A stretch of DNA of 5,767 nucleotides from Acidobacteriota bacterium (GTDB lineage: Bacteria; Acidobacteriota; Terriglobia; Bryobacterales; Bryobacteraceae): positions 1-5,767 of the forward strand of contig JAJYKC010000206.1 of the NCBI GenBank assembly GCA_021788955.1, in the 5' to 3' direction. Position 1 is the first letter of the stretch, and each line of letters starts with the position of its first letter. Both the position numbers and the translations under genes were made by a program. This document shows positions 5,380 to 5,767 of the stretch, piece after piece. Under the pieces are notes generated by a model that saw only the letters and a program-made list of their open reading frames with translations, ran no database searches and was not told where the DNA came from.

Positions 5380-5545
5380 GACGTGATGCTATCGCATGAC
5401 TCGGCGGGAAGGATGAGGCCGAAGATGGCGTCGCCGTGGGCGAGGGGGGCCGGCGACGAGGCCGAGGGGGCGGCCCGGCGCGGGTGGGGTCGAGGGAGAC
5501 GAAGTAGGACTCAGCTTCGAGGCCTTCGCGGAGAGCGTGGACCGG
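5376..5545 (-). pseudogene. Remnant (3' end) of an unrecognised gene upstream of the cupin
   Basis: Three minus-strand frames give one sensible protein end when joined: LREGLEAESYFVSLDPTRAG, then RPLGLVAGP, then LAHGDAIFGLILPAES and DSITS before a TGA at 5376. The joins are one extra C near 5466-5476 and one extra C in the run of six at 5444-5449. The final TGA shares ATGA with the cupin start, which is what a real cotranscribed gene would show and a chance frame would not. Upstream, a TGA in frame at 5546-5548 coincides with the start of the plus-strand AbrB promoter, so the gene was cut there. I do not recognise the family. Confidence 0.55.
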
Positions 5546-5549
5546 TCAT

Positions 5550-5555
5550 TATAAT
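5550..5555 (+). promoter_or_regulatory. -10 element (TATAAT) of the AbrB-like gene
   Basis: A perfect TATAAT in GC-rich DNA lies 28 bases before the ATG at 5584. The short leader includes a strong GGAGG ribosome binding site at 5571-5575. The -35 position at 17 bp reads CGCGGA, a poor match, so strength is uncertain. An antitoxin of this family would usually repress its own promoter. Confidence 0.5.
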
Positions 5556-5583
5556 GGCGATAGAAATACCGGAGGATCTCGCG

Positions 5584-5767
5584 ATGACGACCATCAAACT
5601 CACGACGATTGGCAGTTCGACGGGGGCTGTGATTCCGGAGAAAATGCTGGCGCGACTGAAGGTGAAGAAGGGTGGTGTTCTGAATGCGGTCGAGACGCCG
5701 AGGGGTAACTGCTGACGCGGTATGAGCCGGCAATCGATGAACAGATCAAGGATGGGCAGCGGTTCAT
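5584..5767 (+). pseudogene. AbrB/MazE-like antitoxin, frameshifted, continuing past the window
   Basis: The ATG at 5584, eight bases after GGAGG, starts MTTIKLTTIGSSTGAVIPEK and continues LKVKKGGVLNAVETPRG. This is the swapped-hairpin AbrB/MazE DNA-binding domain with its S-x-G-x-V-I-P signature. At 5707-5708 two bases stand where a codon is expected. The reading frame then ends at TGA after Asn-Cys, while the next frame gives LLTRYEPAIDEQIKDGQRF, the acidic tail such antitoxins use to bind a toxin. So one base has been lost and the antitoxin is cut to 43 residues. The DNA-binding part could still be made, the toxin-binding part not. The toxin gene (PIN or Doc/Fic type is usual) would lie past position 5767. 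An in-frame ATG at 5554 is unlikely, as it overlaps the -10. Confidence 0.8.

Noticed and set aside
1..5767. tRNA, rRNA or CRISPR array
   Set aside because: I found no cloverleaf, rRNA-like conserved stretch or regularly spaced repeat-spacer pattern on either strand by eye.

Overview
The window looks like chromosomal DNA from a GC-rich soil-type bacterium. Acidobacteriota of the Solibacter/Bryobacter kind is my best guess. The basis is the style of the multicopper oxidase, RHS-repeat, Tat-cupin and toxin-antitoxin sequences, recalled from family knowledge and not tested by a search. It has two very different parts: an intact respiratory operon at the left end, then about 4 kb in which intact small genes sit among badly decayed ones.

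Left part (1-1568, minus strand): a Rieske iron-sulfur protein is followed by a fused-type cytochrome b with a 4-base GTGA overlap. These are the core of a quinol:acceptor oxidoreductase (bc complex). Cytochrome b runs off the window at position 1. A TATACT hexamer lies so close to the Rieske ATG that the mRNA may be leaderless.

Middle part (1569-3411): a gene-free stretch carries a 14-bp perfect palindrome of LacI/GntR-operator type. It is followed by a short dead fragment with a signal-peptide-like start, then by a dead multicopper oxidase gene (1982-3025, minus). The oxidase has four frameshifts, two in-frame TAA codons, two apparently clean internal deletions that remove copper-site segments, and a lost C-terminus. 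Upstream of it is a perfect 7-bp direct repeat with 11-bp period, the geometry bound by OmpR/PhoB-type regulators. Next on the minus strand is a toxin-antitoxin pair (3159-3740) whose antitoxin is open and whose RelE/ParE-like toxin is broken.

Right part (3769-5767): an RHS/YD-repeat fragment is followed by 4084-4281, where I recognise nothing. Then come an intact overlapping DUF4258-DUF2283 pair (plus strand), a 25-bp-period repeat that may be a leftover insertion-sequence end, and an intact Tat-exported cupin (minus). The cupin start overlaps the stop of a decayed upstream gene of unknown function. Last is an AbrB/MazE-like antitoxin gene (plus) with its own promoter and ribosome binding site but a one-base frameshift, running off the right end.

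Taken together the region looks like a landing and decay zone beside housekeeping respiration genes: three toxin-antitoxin-like modules in different orientations, fragments of repeat proteins, and several genes disabled by indels in C/G runs. I see no clearly new multi-gene system. The most notable points are the pattern of decay in the oxidase, the antitoxin that has outlived its toxin, and the candidate regulatory repeat.
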